From an uncultured Blautia sp. (GTDB taxonomy: Bacteria; Bacillota; Clostridia; Lachnospirales; Lachnospiraceae), in contig CATXEA010000017.1 in assembly GCA_958367245.1 (NCBI GenBank), forward strand, positions 1 through 64,000: DNA of 64,000 nt. Direction: 5' to 3'. The position numbers and the translations under genes are program-made. Numbering within the stretch: position 1 is the first letter of the stretch; each line of letters begins with the position of its first letter. Positions 25,601-34,033 of this stretch are shown one piece after another. The notes under the pieces were generated by a model. It searched no databases and had not been told where the DNA came from. It saw only the letters and a list, made by a program, of their open reading frames with translations.

Positions 25601-26295
25601 ATTTCCACCTGTCCGGTTGGATTGCCTTCTTCATCAAGTGTAGTTACATTAAAATCCACTTCCGGAATGCCTGTCTCCGGATTCACCAGCATATAGATGA
25701 CATCATCTTTATTCGTATAAGAAATACCAAAGAGTAATTCCATATAATCAGAATCTGCCTCAAACAATCCCGGCAAAACATCATGCAACTGATGGCACTG
25801 CTTCAGGAACAATTTACCGAACATTTTATCTGTATCTTCCGATGTACCGCTCATTTTCCAGTTGATGATTTCTTCTTTTTCCTGAGCAGTCAAATCTAAG
25901 TCTACATCCGGAGCCTGTGTCACAAGATCTGGTTCCATCTTTCCTTCTTTTTCAGAAGAGAGTACACGAACTCTGTTTGGAAGATAATCGTTCACTTCCA
26001 TAAAACGGATCGCACAAATTCGGTTAAACCAGGTATAAGCCACTTCTTCTACAACCGCTTCAAAGCCTCGGGATTCAATCTGGGATACCAGTCGTCTTCT
26101 CTGTTCACACTGTCGTTTATTCAATGTGACTTCTGTTCCGGCAACGGTCTGATATACTTCAAAATCAGAACCCTTTGTAATCGGTTCACTGCATGATTTT
26201 TCTGTAATGCCAAGCATACCGGCTTTATCTGTAACCGAATCGATCAGTTTTTTTCTTGCTTCTATGGCAAATTTTTTTATCGCATTTTTGTTCAT
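22648..26295 (-). CDS. pglX: BREX adenine-specific DNA methyltransferase PglX
   Basis: I set the start at ATG 26293-26295 (MNKNAIKKFAIEARKKLIDS) because GGAGGAAAG lies just upstream; the longer frame begins inside a repeat. The 1,215-aa protein has SAM-binding motif I in CIDPCMGSGHILIA and the N6-adenine catalytic motif in AVVTNPPYMGAS, followed by a long target-recognition region. PglX methylates a non-palindromic site to mark self DNA and is needed for restriction. The spacing from the preceding gene is unusually large (122 bp) and filled with tandem repeats. Confidence 0.95.
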   Translation of the reverse strand: MNKNAIKKFAIEARKKLIDSVTDKAGMLGITEKSCSEPITKGSDFEVYQTVAGTEVTLNKRQCEQRRRLVSQIESRGFEAVVEEVAYTWFNRICAIRFMEVNDYLPNRVRVLSSEKEGKMEPDLVTQAPDVDLDLTAQEKEEIINWKMSGTSEDTDKMFGKLFLKQCHQLHDVLPGLFEADSDYMELLFGISYTNKDDVIYMLVNPETGIPEVDFNVTTLDEEGNPTGQVEIIGWLYQYYNTELKDDTFAKLKKNIKITKERIPAATQLFTPDWIVRYMVENSVGRIWIEHLRAVDPSTDEKATAERFGWKYYLPEAEQEDSVNVKLAEIRATYKDLKPTDITCIDPCMGSGHILIAMFDVLMDIYESAGYDKREAAFEIVEHNIHGLDIDQRAYQLAYFAVMMKGRGYNRRFLRGRDGKPEPKVYAIVESNDINRNHLQFFGTQLSERERNLAVMQMEGLLDTFKDAREYGSILNVDACDWDVLERFVEDLDADGQISFESVGSEETQESLRKLVSVAKNLGQKYDAVVTNPPYMGASGMGVKLSKYVKDNYSDSKSDLFAVFIEKCGQMAKKNAYHAMITQHAWMFLSSFEKLRNKIQLSDIVNMAHLGARAFEEIGGEVVQTTSFVIQKSHIENFKGTYCRLIEPTTQQGKEKLFLQKQNNYEETQEYFKTIPGNVYAYWLGNGFVNVFRKSIKLSEISYPRQGLHTGNNNLYFRLWYEVNYSDIMLQNCSEWNDKYKWAKLNKGGTFRKWFGNIDYVIEWKENGNKIKNNGKSVGANNTSFFKNIIGFTDLTTYKPSFRKYGKGFVYDVSGPSLINDNAEFSDNYLLGLLNSKVVELTMNVLSPTLHMNQTALSRISFEKPEKEVLIKIEEISNECVDISQHDWDSFETSWDFQRHPLLRKVLTIAEAFSQWQAECDNRFVQLKANEEELNCIFIDMYGLQDELTPEEEDKDVTVRKADVSRDIRSFISYAVGCMFGRYSLKEEGLIYAGGEWDDNKYKTFIPDKDNCIPITDEEYFSDDIVSRFVEFVRTVYGADTLEENLDFIANALGNKGDTSREVIRNYFLKDFYADHLKVYQKRPIYWMFDSGKQNGFKALIYMHRYDADTVGRVRTDYLHRAQKYVETAMQSAQYTIDNASSASEKSKATKAVTKYTKQLAEMKIYDEAIAHIANKRIEIDLDDGVKVNYEKFQGVEVAQEGKKALKVDLLAKLK

Positions 26296-26323
26296 GTACT
26301 CTTTCCTCCAGAATAATAGTTCT

Positions 26324-26420
26324 GAGACCATCTATTGGACTCTTATAGTTCATTAGAGACCATCTATGCACTCTATAAAGACCATTAGAGACCATCTATC
26401 TAGTTCTATCAAAACCATTA
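26324..26420. repeat. three tandem 32-bp repeats upstream of pglX
   Basis: GAGACCATCTAT recurs at 26324, 26356 and 26388, each followed by a related 20-21 bp segment, giving three 32- to 33-bp units. They end at the stop of the AlbA_2 gene and stop about 30 bp before the pglX start. On the coding strand each unit reads ATAGATGGTCTC with TAATG upstream or downstream. This is the only sizeable gap in the BREX operon. Confidence 0.85.
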
Positions 26421-27902
26421 TAAGCCATTTTTTAACTTATATTTTGTTTTAGGACCATTTCCAAATTTTTCAATCAATTGTTTTTCCTGCATATTATCAA
26501 TAATTTTTCTTGTTGCCGATCTGGCTTTATATCCGCACAACTCTGTAGCCTCTTTCATGCTAATATTCCCATGTGCTTTTAGATAATCTATAATCCTTTG
26601 TTCTTTATCAACTGCTAAGCTTTCCTGAGTTTCTTCTCTCCTCAAATCAGCAGCTCCCGGAATATATACCACCTGTCCCACTTCAAGCTGCAATGTCACT
26701 CGTTCCGCTCGTAAGGAAATATCATACACCGGCTTTTCCCAGTTCTGTTCTTTCCATGCAGTCATAATCTTATCTACTCCACTTCCGGCACGTTCACCAA
26801 CATTGACAAATCCGAATATTTTAAGCAAATTAGGATTTCTAGGATCACTGTTTCCTCCAGCATAAAATTCTTCTTTTGTAATACGGATCGTTCCCGGATT
26901 GGAAATCGTAATCTTTTTCCCATTCTTTACGATAACGATTCCGCGTTTTCCGTAATAATTCGCATGAACCAGTGCATTTGCGACCGCTTCACCTAGTGCA
27001 TCATGTACATCCACACGATCCACACGTACCCCATCTCTTCGATTGACAAATGGTACGGCGACATCCGCATCAATCCGATTTGTCACTTTATAGAAAAAGT
27101 CAAATAGATTTCCACTCCAATCGCCTTCATTGGAATGTGTACGATACAGCCAACGCACATTTCTATCATTACATTCTTCTCTATAATCCAGGAAATAATC
27201 TGGAAATACATCGGTAATCCGATCTGCATCTCCAAACATAAGCACCCCCGCAACGGTAGGCGATACGGAGCCTTTTTTATTCTTTGCTGCTGCTTTTAAT
27301 TTAATCAGGAATTCGTCCTTCATCAGTTTATTCCATGGATGTCCCGCATGCAGTTGTTCAAAAATAATTCGATACCCCTTGATTGTATCAGCATTTAATG
27401 CATCAAGCTCCATATCTTCCAGTATCTCAGAATCTACGGAAATATCTCTCTGATCTGCAAACATAGCTCTGACTGCTGCCTCTGTACACAAGAAATCACC
27501 TTCATAATCTCGTCTGTAAGTTCCTCTCATGGGATCTGTTCCAATATACACAGGCTTATCATGTCGATCAGCAGCAGGGACATCTATTTCCAAAAGCTTC
27601 TTTCCATCACACTCAACAACTTTTACATGGTGATTTAGAAGGATATTTTTTGATATTTTATTTCGGTCATTCAAGATGCTCCAAAAGTTTTTCTGATATT
27701 TTGCGATTTGTCTGTCGGTTAATCCATTTACTGTAAAAGAATCTCTGTGTTCTCTTACGCCAAGAAGAATTGTCCCACCATCTGTATTTGCAAAGGATGA
27801 GTAAGTCTCCCATATACTCTCTGGAAGACCTCCTTCAGCCAATTTACATTCTCTTTCGTGGTCTTCATCTAAATTCAACTTATTCAAAAGATCTTTTTTC
27901 AA
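26418..27902 (-). CDS. AlbA_2 / HATPase transcriptional-regulator-like protein in BREX
   Basis: The 494-aa product has an N-terminal AlbA_2 (Schlafen-like) domain (HERECKLAEGGLPESIWETY and FANTDGGTILLGV), a middle HATPase_c_4-type region (DALGEAVANALVHANYYGKR, with GERAGSGVDKI) and a C-terminal winged helix (NISMKEATELCGYKARSATR). Proteins of this type are common in defence loci. I favour the TTG at 27900-27902 because GGAGG sits 7 nt upstream; the ATG at 27915-27917 has no such site and would include it. It lies between brxC and pglX, where some type 1 BREX loci carry accessory genes. Confidence 0.82.
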   Translation of the reverse strand: MKKDLLNKLNLDEDHERECKLAEGGLPESIWETYSSFANTDGGTILLGVREHRDSFTVNGLTDRQIAKYQKNFWSILNDRNKISKNILLNHHVKVVECDGKKLLEIDVPAADRHDKPVYIGTDPMRGTYRRDYEGDFLCTEAAVRAMFADQRDISVDSEILEDMELDALNADTIKGYRIIFEQLHAGHPWNKLMKDEFLIKLKAAAKNKKGSVSPTVAGVLMFGDADRITDVFPDYFLDYREECNDRNVRWLYRTHSNEGDWSGNLFDFFYKVTNRIDADVAVPFVNRRDGVRVDRVDVHDALGEAVANALVHANYYGKRGIVIVKNGKKITISNPGTIRITKEEFYAGGNSDPRNPNLLKIFGFVNVGERAGSGVDKIMTAWKEQNWEKPVYDISLRAERVTLQLEVGQVVYIPGAADLRREETQESLAVDKEQRIIDYLKAHGNISMKEATELCGYKARSATRKIIDNMQEKQLIEKFGNGPKTKYKLKNGL

Positions 27903-27926
27903 ATGAATAACCTCCATTCTTTTATT

Positions 27927-30900
27927 CTAGCTCAATGTAATAATGGTATTTTCATCCAGCTCGTTTAATAATTTTTTCTTCATCTCTGCCAGGAACTTGT
28001 CAATATCTTGCTCATTTTCAATTGAATAGGTTCTTGCACCAGCCACATTACTAATGGATACATTCTTGCGTTTCTTCGGCTTTGGCTGCACTGGCGGTGT
28101 TACCGGCTTCGGTGGTTCTGTATGACCGCCACCTGTCGGTGGTGTTTCCGGAGGTACAGGCTGTACCGGTTTCGGGCGATGTGCTTCTTCATACTCTGTA
28201 ATTTCATCCATACACCGAAGCTTCAATGTATCACTTTCCAGTCTGATATTCTTCACTGCAGCAATCTCATGGGATGTGTCCAGCTTCTGCTTCAATTCTG
28301 CAAAAGCATTTACGAACTTGTCTCTAAATACAGCGGCGAATTCTTTCTCATCCAGTGTATGTAACACTTTTTCCAGATCATCTTCTACGATTGGACGCAT
28401 TTCTTCTGCTTCTTTTTCCAGTAAGGTTCCATACTGCTGTACAAACTTCAGGGACATATCCGGCAGTTTCTGAATCTGACTAAATGGATTTTTTGCAGTT
28501 ACAATAGCTTCCATTTGAGCCACACTGTCAATGATTTCCTGTTCCCGGACATAAGTCTTACTGTTTTCAAACATCTGGATCTGTTCCAGTGCTTTTTCAA
28601 AGATTTTTTTCTGACCACCTTTAAAGAAATCAAATACAGGTGCAGCATCATCTGCATCATCTAAGAGAGCATCTCTCTTTTTATCTACCATTTTAAAGAA
28701 CTCTACCGGCTCTTTGATAGAAAGAAGTTCTTCCAGATTCTTTTTCGCCTGTTCCATCAAGGATTTACAAGGCAGTTTGGGATTCATACGATATTCAATC
28801 ATGATTTCCCCGAAGGTATCCAGTTTATCCTGTGCCTTGTTTTTGAAGGTTTTCATAATGGTATCGTCATCATCACTGGATAAGGAATAGCCAAAATAAT
28901 CTTTCAATACTTCTTTTACCGAACGGATCTGTCCATCTGTTGCTCTTTCTCTGATATCAATGAGCAGTTTCTCTACAAACTCACGCTTTGTCAGATATCG
29001 TACCAATTCCTCTTTGGTATTAGACAGCATAGATAAGCTCTGACTGTTGTAAGTCAAAGATACTCTTCCCATCTTAAAGAGCATGGCAGCCAGCCACTGC
29101 ACGTCTTTCGGATCAAAGCCATAGGGAGCTGCCCCGAATTTATCTTGCAGGGATTTCAGAGAAGTTTTCATATGTCTTGCATTGTTAAGACCGATGACCT
29201 GAATCACTTCTTCCAGGGCCAGTTTATTTGGTGTAGTGTCACTGGTTCCAAGGAAGGATAACTGTCCATCGTTCCCATTAAATACTGCCGCAATATCAGA
29301 AAGCTCCGGCGCGGTCTCCATGTAGGTCAGCTTGTTATACTGCATGGCCACCAGTTTGGCAAGTGCCTCATTGATACGGCTTGAAGGATCTTTTGGTACG
29401 ATATTCGCTTTATCCCCATTGACATAGATATCTGCATGCTTCAAAGCTTCCTCAATAAAGATACGGATACGGTCTTTCTTTTCCATACGTTCATCTTCTT
29501 TTGCACGACGAATGCTGTCAAAACTTCCTCTCGCTCCGGTTGCATTTTTATTTAAAAATTTATAAATCTTGATAGATTCTGTAATTTCATCCAGAAAGGT
29601 ACTGTCGTTTGGCAGTTTCACAATCACACTATGCTCCTGGGCAGAAAGCATACGCAGAGCAGAATCCGGATAATCCTCTCCATATGGTGTGATAATCGAT
29701 ACTCCGATATCATTGGACTGATTTCCCTTGAAATACCGGTCATCTACTTTCTGGTTAAATGGGAATAAATAACGGCTGCTGTAACGATACTTCTTGTCTG
29801 TAAAGATTTCCTCGAAGATTACGGTAGATGCCTCTCCGATAATCTCTCCCATTTCTACCGATTCGTTATTAATGGCATTATTAATTTCCTGCTCTTCATT
29901 GGTCAGGAAGATATAGATTTCTCCATTCTTCTGTACCAGTGTCTCACGGATCAGTTTCTTTAAAGATTCTTCGATTTTTCCACGAATTTCAATACGGTCG
30001 TCATCAATATTGGAGATCATCAACGTAGTAAGGTTATCTACATTTGCTTTGATCTCTTTGACGTATTTAATCATGAACAGGACTTTCAGCAGCTCCACAT
30101 CGAACTCGTCCAGTCTGCTATTGTCTTCTGCATCAGTAATGACCTGGCTGTGCTGATGGTCAATGAATTTATGCAGCGGATCATAGAAATAGCTGAATGG
30201 TACCAGTACTCCTTCCTGGCTGTCTTTTAACCGAATCGCAGACTCCTGGAACAATGCCAGCATGGAACGGGACTGGTCAGATAAGTGTTTTCCACTGGCT
30301 CCATGGGTACGTACAGCTGTCAATACCTGTCCAAGTAAGTTGAACTGGTAGGGAATAAAGGGATAGCAATCTGCAAAATCTGTTTTATCTGTATATAATT
30401 TCTTATCTGCCGTATCTGCGGTAAAGGTGATCAGATTCTTGATAATGGATTCTTTCTGCTCGTATAACAGCTTCAATGCAGATTCTGCGATCTCATTTTT
30501 TTCAAGGATACGTTTCCGGATAACCTCATCTACATTGGATGCAGACAGGGATAATCTGGTATCGAAACGTCCCTGAATCTTGGAGAAGTCATTTCCTTTT
30601 GTCTTTGTGATGGAATCAATATCTTCCTGACTGGTAACGATGACCCATGCCTTTCCTCTGCAGGCAGTTCCCAAATCTTCTACGATAGTCTGTAAGTTCA
30701 GCATTAACTGGGTATCATCGGCAATATACTGTCCAATCTCGTCTACCAGAAAAATCACATGATGGTTCGCTCCTTTTTTCTCACAATATTCTTTTACCAG
30801 TGATACGAACTTCTCAATACTAAGGTCATAGCTTCCCTTGGCATTCTTACACCAGTTGCGGGCAGCTTCTTCACTCATGAAATCCATTGCCACAATCGTT

Positions 30901-31532
30901 TTTACGATTTTATCCTGGATAACAGCAAAGGCCTGTCTCTTTTTCTCCCACGGTGCCCCTGCAATCTCTTCAAATTTCTCTTTGAACGCTTCAAATCTGC
31001 CTTCGTTATCCAGCTGGCGTTCAAATTCTGCAAGATACGGAATAGATCCGCAGTATCCCTGCATTTCGTTAAATACTTTCATGAAGACTTCTACGATGGC
31101 TTCTTTCCCGGAACCAACCTTTGCAGATCCTTTGGAATCAATATTAAAGAGCATGACATCAGAAGAGATGGTACCGGAATTAGTCATTTTGGCAATCAGC
31201 ATAGGATCATCCACTTTTTTGCCATCTGTGAAGTACTCAATGGCTCTTTTTCCCTCTACCACACTGTTTTTTAACAGGTAAGAAAGAATTTTTAAGAAGT
31301 GAGATTTACCACTTCCAAAGAAACCGGAGATCCAGACACCCATTTTGTCGGTATAATTGTTGATTCCTTTTTCATAGTTATCAAAAAAATCACGGAAATG
31401 TTTTAACAGTTCTTTTGTTACTACATATTCGTCCAATTCCTGATATACGTTTTCTTCATCAGACTGACCAACTTTGATAACTCCCTTAATGTCACGATCA
31501 ATCTGTTTTTCAAACATCTCTTTAATCTGCAT
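27927..31532 (-). CDS. brxC: BREX ATPase BrxC
   Basis: The ATG at 31530-31532 (MQIKEMFEKQIDRDIKGVIK) follows GAAGGAG and is the start typical of BrxC/PglY. The 1,201-aa protein has Walker A in GFFGSGKSHFLKIL (around residue 70) and Walker B in VIFLVDEIGQYI. Long helical domains follow, then a proline-rich linker (PVQPVPPETPPTGG) before a C-terminal lysine-rich segment. BrxC is a large ATPase essential for BREX defence. It starts 19 bp after the brxB stop. Confidence 0.95.
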   Translation of the reverse strand: MQIKEMFEKQIDRDIKGVIKVGQSDEENVYQELDEYVVTKELLKHFRDFFDNYEKGINNYTDKMGVWISGFFGSGKSHFLKILSYLLKNSVVEGKRAIEYFTDGKKVDDPMLIAKMTNSGTISSDVMLFNIDSKGSAKVGSGKEAIVEVFMKVFNEMQGYCGSIPYLAEFERQLDNEGRFEAFKEKFEEIAGAPWEKKRQAFAVIQDKIVKTIVAMDFMSEEAARNWCKNAKGSYDLSIEKFVSLVKEYCEKKGANHHVIFLVDEIGQYIADDTQLMLNLQTIVEDLGTACRGKAWVIVTSQEDIDSITKTKGNDFSKIQGRFDTRLSLSASNVDEVIRKRILEKNEIAESALKLLYEQKESIIKNLITFTADTADKKLYTDKTDFADCYPFIPYQFNLLGQVLTAVRTHGASGKHLSDQSRSMLALFQESAIRLKDSQEGVLVPFSYFYDPLHKFIDHQHSQVITDAEDNSRLDEFDVELLKVLFMIKYVKEIKANVDNLTTLMISNIDDDRIEIRGKIEESLKKLIRETLVQKNGEIYIFLTNEEQEINNAINNESVEMGEIIGEASTVIFEEIFTDKKYRYSSRYLFPFNQKVDDRYFKGNQSNDIGVSIITPYGEDYPDSALRMLSAQEHSVIVKLPNDSTFLDEITESIKIYKFLNKNATGARGSFDSIRRAKEDERMEKKDRIRIFIEEALKHADIYVNGDKANIVPKDPSSRINEALAKLVAMQYNKLTYMETAPELSDIAAVFNGNDGQLSFLGTSDTTPNKLALEEVIQVIGLNNARHMKTSLKSLQDKFGAAPYGFDPKDVQWLAAMLFKMGRVSLTYNSQSLSMLSNTKEELVRYLTKREFVEKLLIDIRERATDGQIRSVKEVLKDYFGYSLSSDDDDTIMKTFKNKAQDKLDTFGEIMIEYRMNPKLPCKSLMEQAKKNLEELLSIKEPVEFFKMVDKKRDALLDDADDAAPVFDFFKGGQKKIFEKALEQIQMFENSKTYVREQEIIDSVAQMEAIVTAKNPFSQIQKLPDMSLKFVQQYGTLLEKEAEEMRPIVEDDLEKVLHTLDEKEFAAVFRDKFVNAFAELKQKLDTSHEIAAVKNIRLESDTLKLRCMDEITEYEEAHRPKPVQPVPPETPPTGGGHTEPPKPVTPPVQPKPKKRKNVSISNVAGARTYSIENEQDIDKFLAEMKKKLLNELDENTIITLS

Positions 31533-31551
31533 ACTCTTTTCTCCTTCGTCT

Positions 31552-32139
31552 TTACACAAGCCGGAATGCCCGGTAATAATTCCTGGAATCCATGGTCCCA
31601 AATAATTTCAGATCCTGGCCACTGTATTCTCCAGGATAAAACATCACAACCGGTACACTGTCCAGTACCTGATGTAAATTGTTCAAAATATTATGGCTTG
31701 CAATGATTGGATGGCATTTTCCTACTCCTGTCAGAAAAATCACACTGTCTGTCAGATCTTCCTGTAGAATCTTTGAGATAATCAAATTCAGTTCGTTCGT
31801 CTCATCCAGTCCCAGTGTCTCTACCAGACTGTCTGCCATATCAAAAAAGCCATTGTCTTTTTCCAGATCAAAGAAGGCTTCCAGATATCCTTCTTCCTCT
31901 AATACCTGAATCATCGTATGAAACAGGTCAAATTCTATAATTTTAAAGTCTTTATTGCCATTATTAATTCTGTCTTTTAAATATGCGATATGATTTCGCA
32001 CTTCCAGTTCTGCTCTCGGATCATAATCAAACACATAATAGCCAACTTCATTTCCGAGGCCCTTATTTTCACAAAAAGACTTTTCAGAAATCTTATCTTC
32101 GATCCGATTCAATCTTTCTTCCAAACTTAATCGCGCCAT
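31552..32139 (-). CDS. brxB: BREX protein BrxB (DUF1788)
   Basis: The 195-aa protein matches BrxB by length, position and sequence style: SLEERLNRIEDKISE at the start, YYVFDYDPRAELEVRNHI, then a strand-rich end with FLTGVGKCHPIIASHNIL and VVMFYPGEYSGQDLKLF, where the GxGxxxP pattern is characteristic. It is a required BREX component whose biochemical role is not established. It begins 2 bp after brxA. Confidence 0.93.
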   Translation of the reverse strand: MARLSLEERLNRIEDKISEKSFCENKGLGNEVGYYVFDYDPRAELEVRNHIAYLKDRINNGNKDFKIIEFDLFHTMIQVLEEEGYLEAFFDLEKDNGFFDMADSLVETLGLDETNELNLIISKILQEDLTDSVIFLTGVGKCHPIIASHNILNNLHQVLDSVPVVMFYPGEYSGQDLKLFGTMDSRNYYRAFRLV

Positions 32140-32141
32140 AC

Positions 32142-32732
32142 TTAGACTCCCTTCACTGCTTTTAGGTATTCTCCAAGTCCATTTGCAGTCAGTAATTCCT
32201 CCGTACGGTAATCAATATGAATTGGCTTGATTGTTCTTGGTTTTGCACTGCTTTCCAGCAATCCTGCCTCAAACATCATTCTGGTAAAACACTGTTTCAA
32301 CTTCCGTACTGCAGTATCTGTCCAACCTGCGACTATATCACTCTGCATTGCCTTATCTGCAAAAAAAACATTCAGATCCCGGTCTGTAATTTCTTTTTCA
32401 CCTAATCGAATCTTTTCATCATATATTTCATGCAAAAACTCAAAAAACAATCTGCTGTCCATCAGAATTGCAATCAGATTCAGAATCTTTGCAGTTTCTA
32501 CATCACATGTAATAAATGCCCGTAATACTGGTTCCGGTAAGGCTGATACCCTTCGGTATGTTCCATTCAGCACCTCATAGGCACGATATTCTGCTTTCAC
32601 CTGATAGATGTTTTCCTCCCAGGCAATCTTGCGGATATCTGTCTTGCTAAGTCCTTCCAGGATATATCCTGCTGTTTTTCTGGACTCCTGTAACCAGAAT
32701 AATTTTGATGTAAGTCCTGCACTATATTCCAT
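32142..32732 (-). CDS. brxA: BREX protein BrxA (DUF1819)
   Basis: I place the start at ATG 32730-32732 (MEYSAGLTSKLFWLQESRKTA), whose A overlaps the stop of the regulator gene (TAATG) and which is preceded by GGTGG. The 196-aa protein has the BrxA features of an N-terminal LFWLQESRKTA stretch and a C-terminal helix-turn-helix-like domain. BrxA is a small helical DNA-binding protein in known structures. It is the first core gene of the operon after the regulator. Confidence 0.92.
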   Translation of the reverse strand: MEYSAGLTSKLFWLQESRKTAGYILEGLSKTDIRKIAWEENIYQVKAEYRAYEVLNGTYRRVSALPEPVLRAFITCDVETAKILNLIAILMDSRLFFEFLHEIYDEKIRLGEKEITDRDLNVFFADKAMQSDIVAGWTDTAVRKLKQCFTRMMFEAGLLESSAKPRTIKPIHIDYRTEELLTANGLGEYLKAVKGV

Positions 32733-32983
32733 TACTGTCCACCATCCTTTGTTTCCTGGCAAAGCGGATATTCGCTTTGCAGACTGCGTTCATAATGGAC
32801 AATATCTCCGAAATCGCAATCTAACTTCTCGCAGATCTTCTCCAGAACCTTCATGGAAACCAGCTCGCCATTGGTCATTTTTGCCACGGTGCTGCTGCTG
32901 ATTCCCACCTGGTTCATCATATCCACTTTCTTCATATTTTTATCAATCAATAGCTTCCAAAGTCCGTTGTATGATACTGCCAT
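32732..32983 (-). CDS. XRE-family (Cro/CI) transcriptional regulator of the BREX operon
   Basis: The ATG at 32981-32983 (MAVSYNGLWKLLIDKNMKKV) is chosen for AAAGGGG 9 nt upstream. The 83-aa protein is a stand-alone helix-turn-helix: KVDMMNQVGISSSTVAKMTNGELVSM covers the HTH in sequence, followed by VLEKICEKLDCDFGDIV. It is the leading gene of the BREX operon and overlaps brxA by one base. Many BREX loci have a WYL-type BrxR here; this one has a small XRE protein instead. It probably represses its own promoter through the direct repeats upstream. Confidence 0.88.
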   Translation of the reverse strand: MAVSYNGLWKLLIDKNMKKVDMMNQVGISSSTVAKMTNGELVSMKVLEKICEKLDCDFGDIVHYERSLQSEYPLCQETKDGGQ

Positions 32984-33026
32984 ATATTCGACCCCTTTAT
33001 TATGTAAATTTAAGGTTTTTTCTGTG

Positions 33027-33109
33027 TTCTTCAATGATAATTTAGCTATTTATACTATAATTGAATCCTTTTTATTGTATCATACTATAGATATTTCTTC
33101 AATGATAAT
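33027..33109. promoter_or_regulatory. pair of 15-bp direct repeats around the BREX promoter
   Basis: TTCTTCAATGATAAT occurs perfectly at 33027-33041 and 33095-33109. The upstream copy overlaps the -35; the downstream copy lies in the transcribed leader 44 bp before the XRE start. Two identical sites either side of a transcription start suggest repression by looping or cooperative binding, most likely by the adjacent XRE protein. Confidence 0.65.
33074..33102 (-). promoter_or_regulatory. BREX operon promoter (TTGAAG-17-TACAAT)
   Basis: On the minus strand TTGAAG (33097-33102) and TACAAT (33074-33079) are separated by exactly 17 bp, a good sigma-A promoter. Transcription would begin near 33067 and give a leader of about 85 nt before the XRE gene. 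The -35 lies inside one of two 15-bp direct repeats. Confidence 0.7.
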
Positions 33110-33180
33110 CACAAATCAAATATTCGACTTTACGAATGATTTATTTGAAAACCCTAAAACATATCACGGAGTATTTTCTT

Positions 33181-34008
33181 TTATTCTTCCAAATACATTT
33201 TCAATGCATTGTAGCAATTCAGTGTCTCACTATCTGCATCATTGAAATTCTGGGAATATGTCTGCAGACTTCCTGTTGGATCTGTCGCCAGATTCGTCAA
33301 TGATATATACGCATCATACAATTCTGATAGTGATTCATACGCATCCTTATACTCTTCTGGCGGATTCTTTAATTTTTTCATCAAAGAATTTACGGCATCT
33401 TTATTGTCATTAATATTCTCTATCTGAATACTAAAATCACTATCTAAAAAGAGATTTTGCAGTGCCACATTGAAATCAGAAACAAAGTAACCATTTGGTC
33501 GCGTATATTTATCTGTCACACTGTCTCTTTCTTCATAAATAGCGTTGTACCACACCTGTTTAATCAAATTGCCACAGGTTTCTGCGTCACTTGCTCCAGA
33601 AAGCATGGAATAAGCTGCCATATTCAAATTTGTACCATATTCCTCACTCTGCTTCTGCGCTTCTGCTTTTGCCTTTTCTGCCACATTCTTTTTATGTGTT
33701 TGCACTCCAATGGCTGTGATAATTGCTGCAACAAAAACTGCAATCGTTGCTATCACGATGATTTTCTTTGATTTTTTTGTTATCTTCACACCGGTTACTT
33801 CTACCTGCTGTGGAGCTTTTTCTGTCTCAACAATGTTCTCTATTGGACAACCACATTTCGGACAGATATCCATTTCTGCTTCCAATTCTGCTCCACAGTC
33901 TGAACAGTGTTTCTTTTCTTCCTGAATCAGTACTGTTCCACAATGTACACATTTTTTCGCCTTATCCGATATTTGTTCGCCGCAATTCGGGCATGTTGTC
34001 ATAGCCAT
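33181..34008 (-). CDS. double zinc-ribbon membrane protein
   Basis: The 275-aa protein begins with two zinc ribbons: CPNCGEQISDKAKKCVHCG (residues 6-24) and CSDCGAELEAEMDICPKCG. A single membrane helix follows at about 83-103 (IIVIATIAVFVAAIITAIG) and then a helical, probably extracytoplasmic domain of 170 residues. Zinc-ribbon plus TM proteins of this kind are common in Clostridia and their role is unknown. It is the last gene of the operon led by the vWA gene at 35364. CGGAGG precedes the start. Confidence 0.78.
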   Translation of the reverse strand: MAMTTCPNCGEQISDKAKKCVHCGTVLIQEEKKHCSDCGAELEAEMDICPKCGCPIENIVETEKAPQQVEVTGVKITKKSKKIIVIATIAVFVAAIITAIGVQTHKKNVAEKAKAEAQKQSEEYGTNLNMAAYSMLSGASDAETCGNLIKQVWYNAIYEERDSVTDKYTRPNGYFVSDFNVALQNLFLDSDFSIQIENINDNKDAVNSLMKKLKNPPEEYKDAYESLSELYDAYISLTNLATDPTGSLQTYSQNFNDADSETLNCYNALKMYLEE

Positions 34009-34033
34009 AATCTTTTTCCTCCGTATTTTCTCT

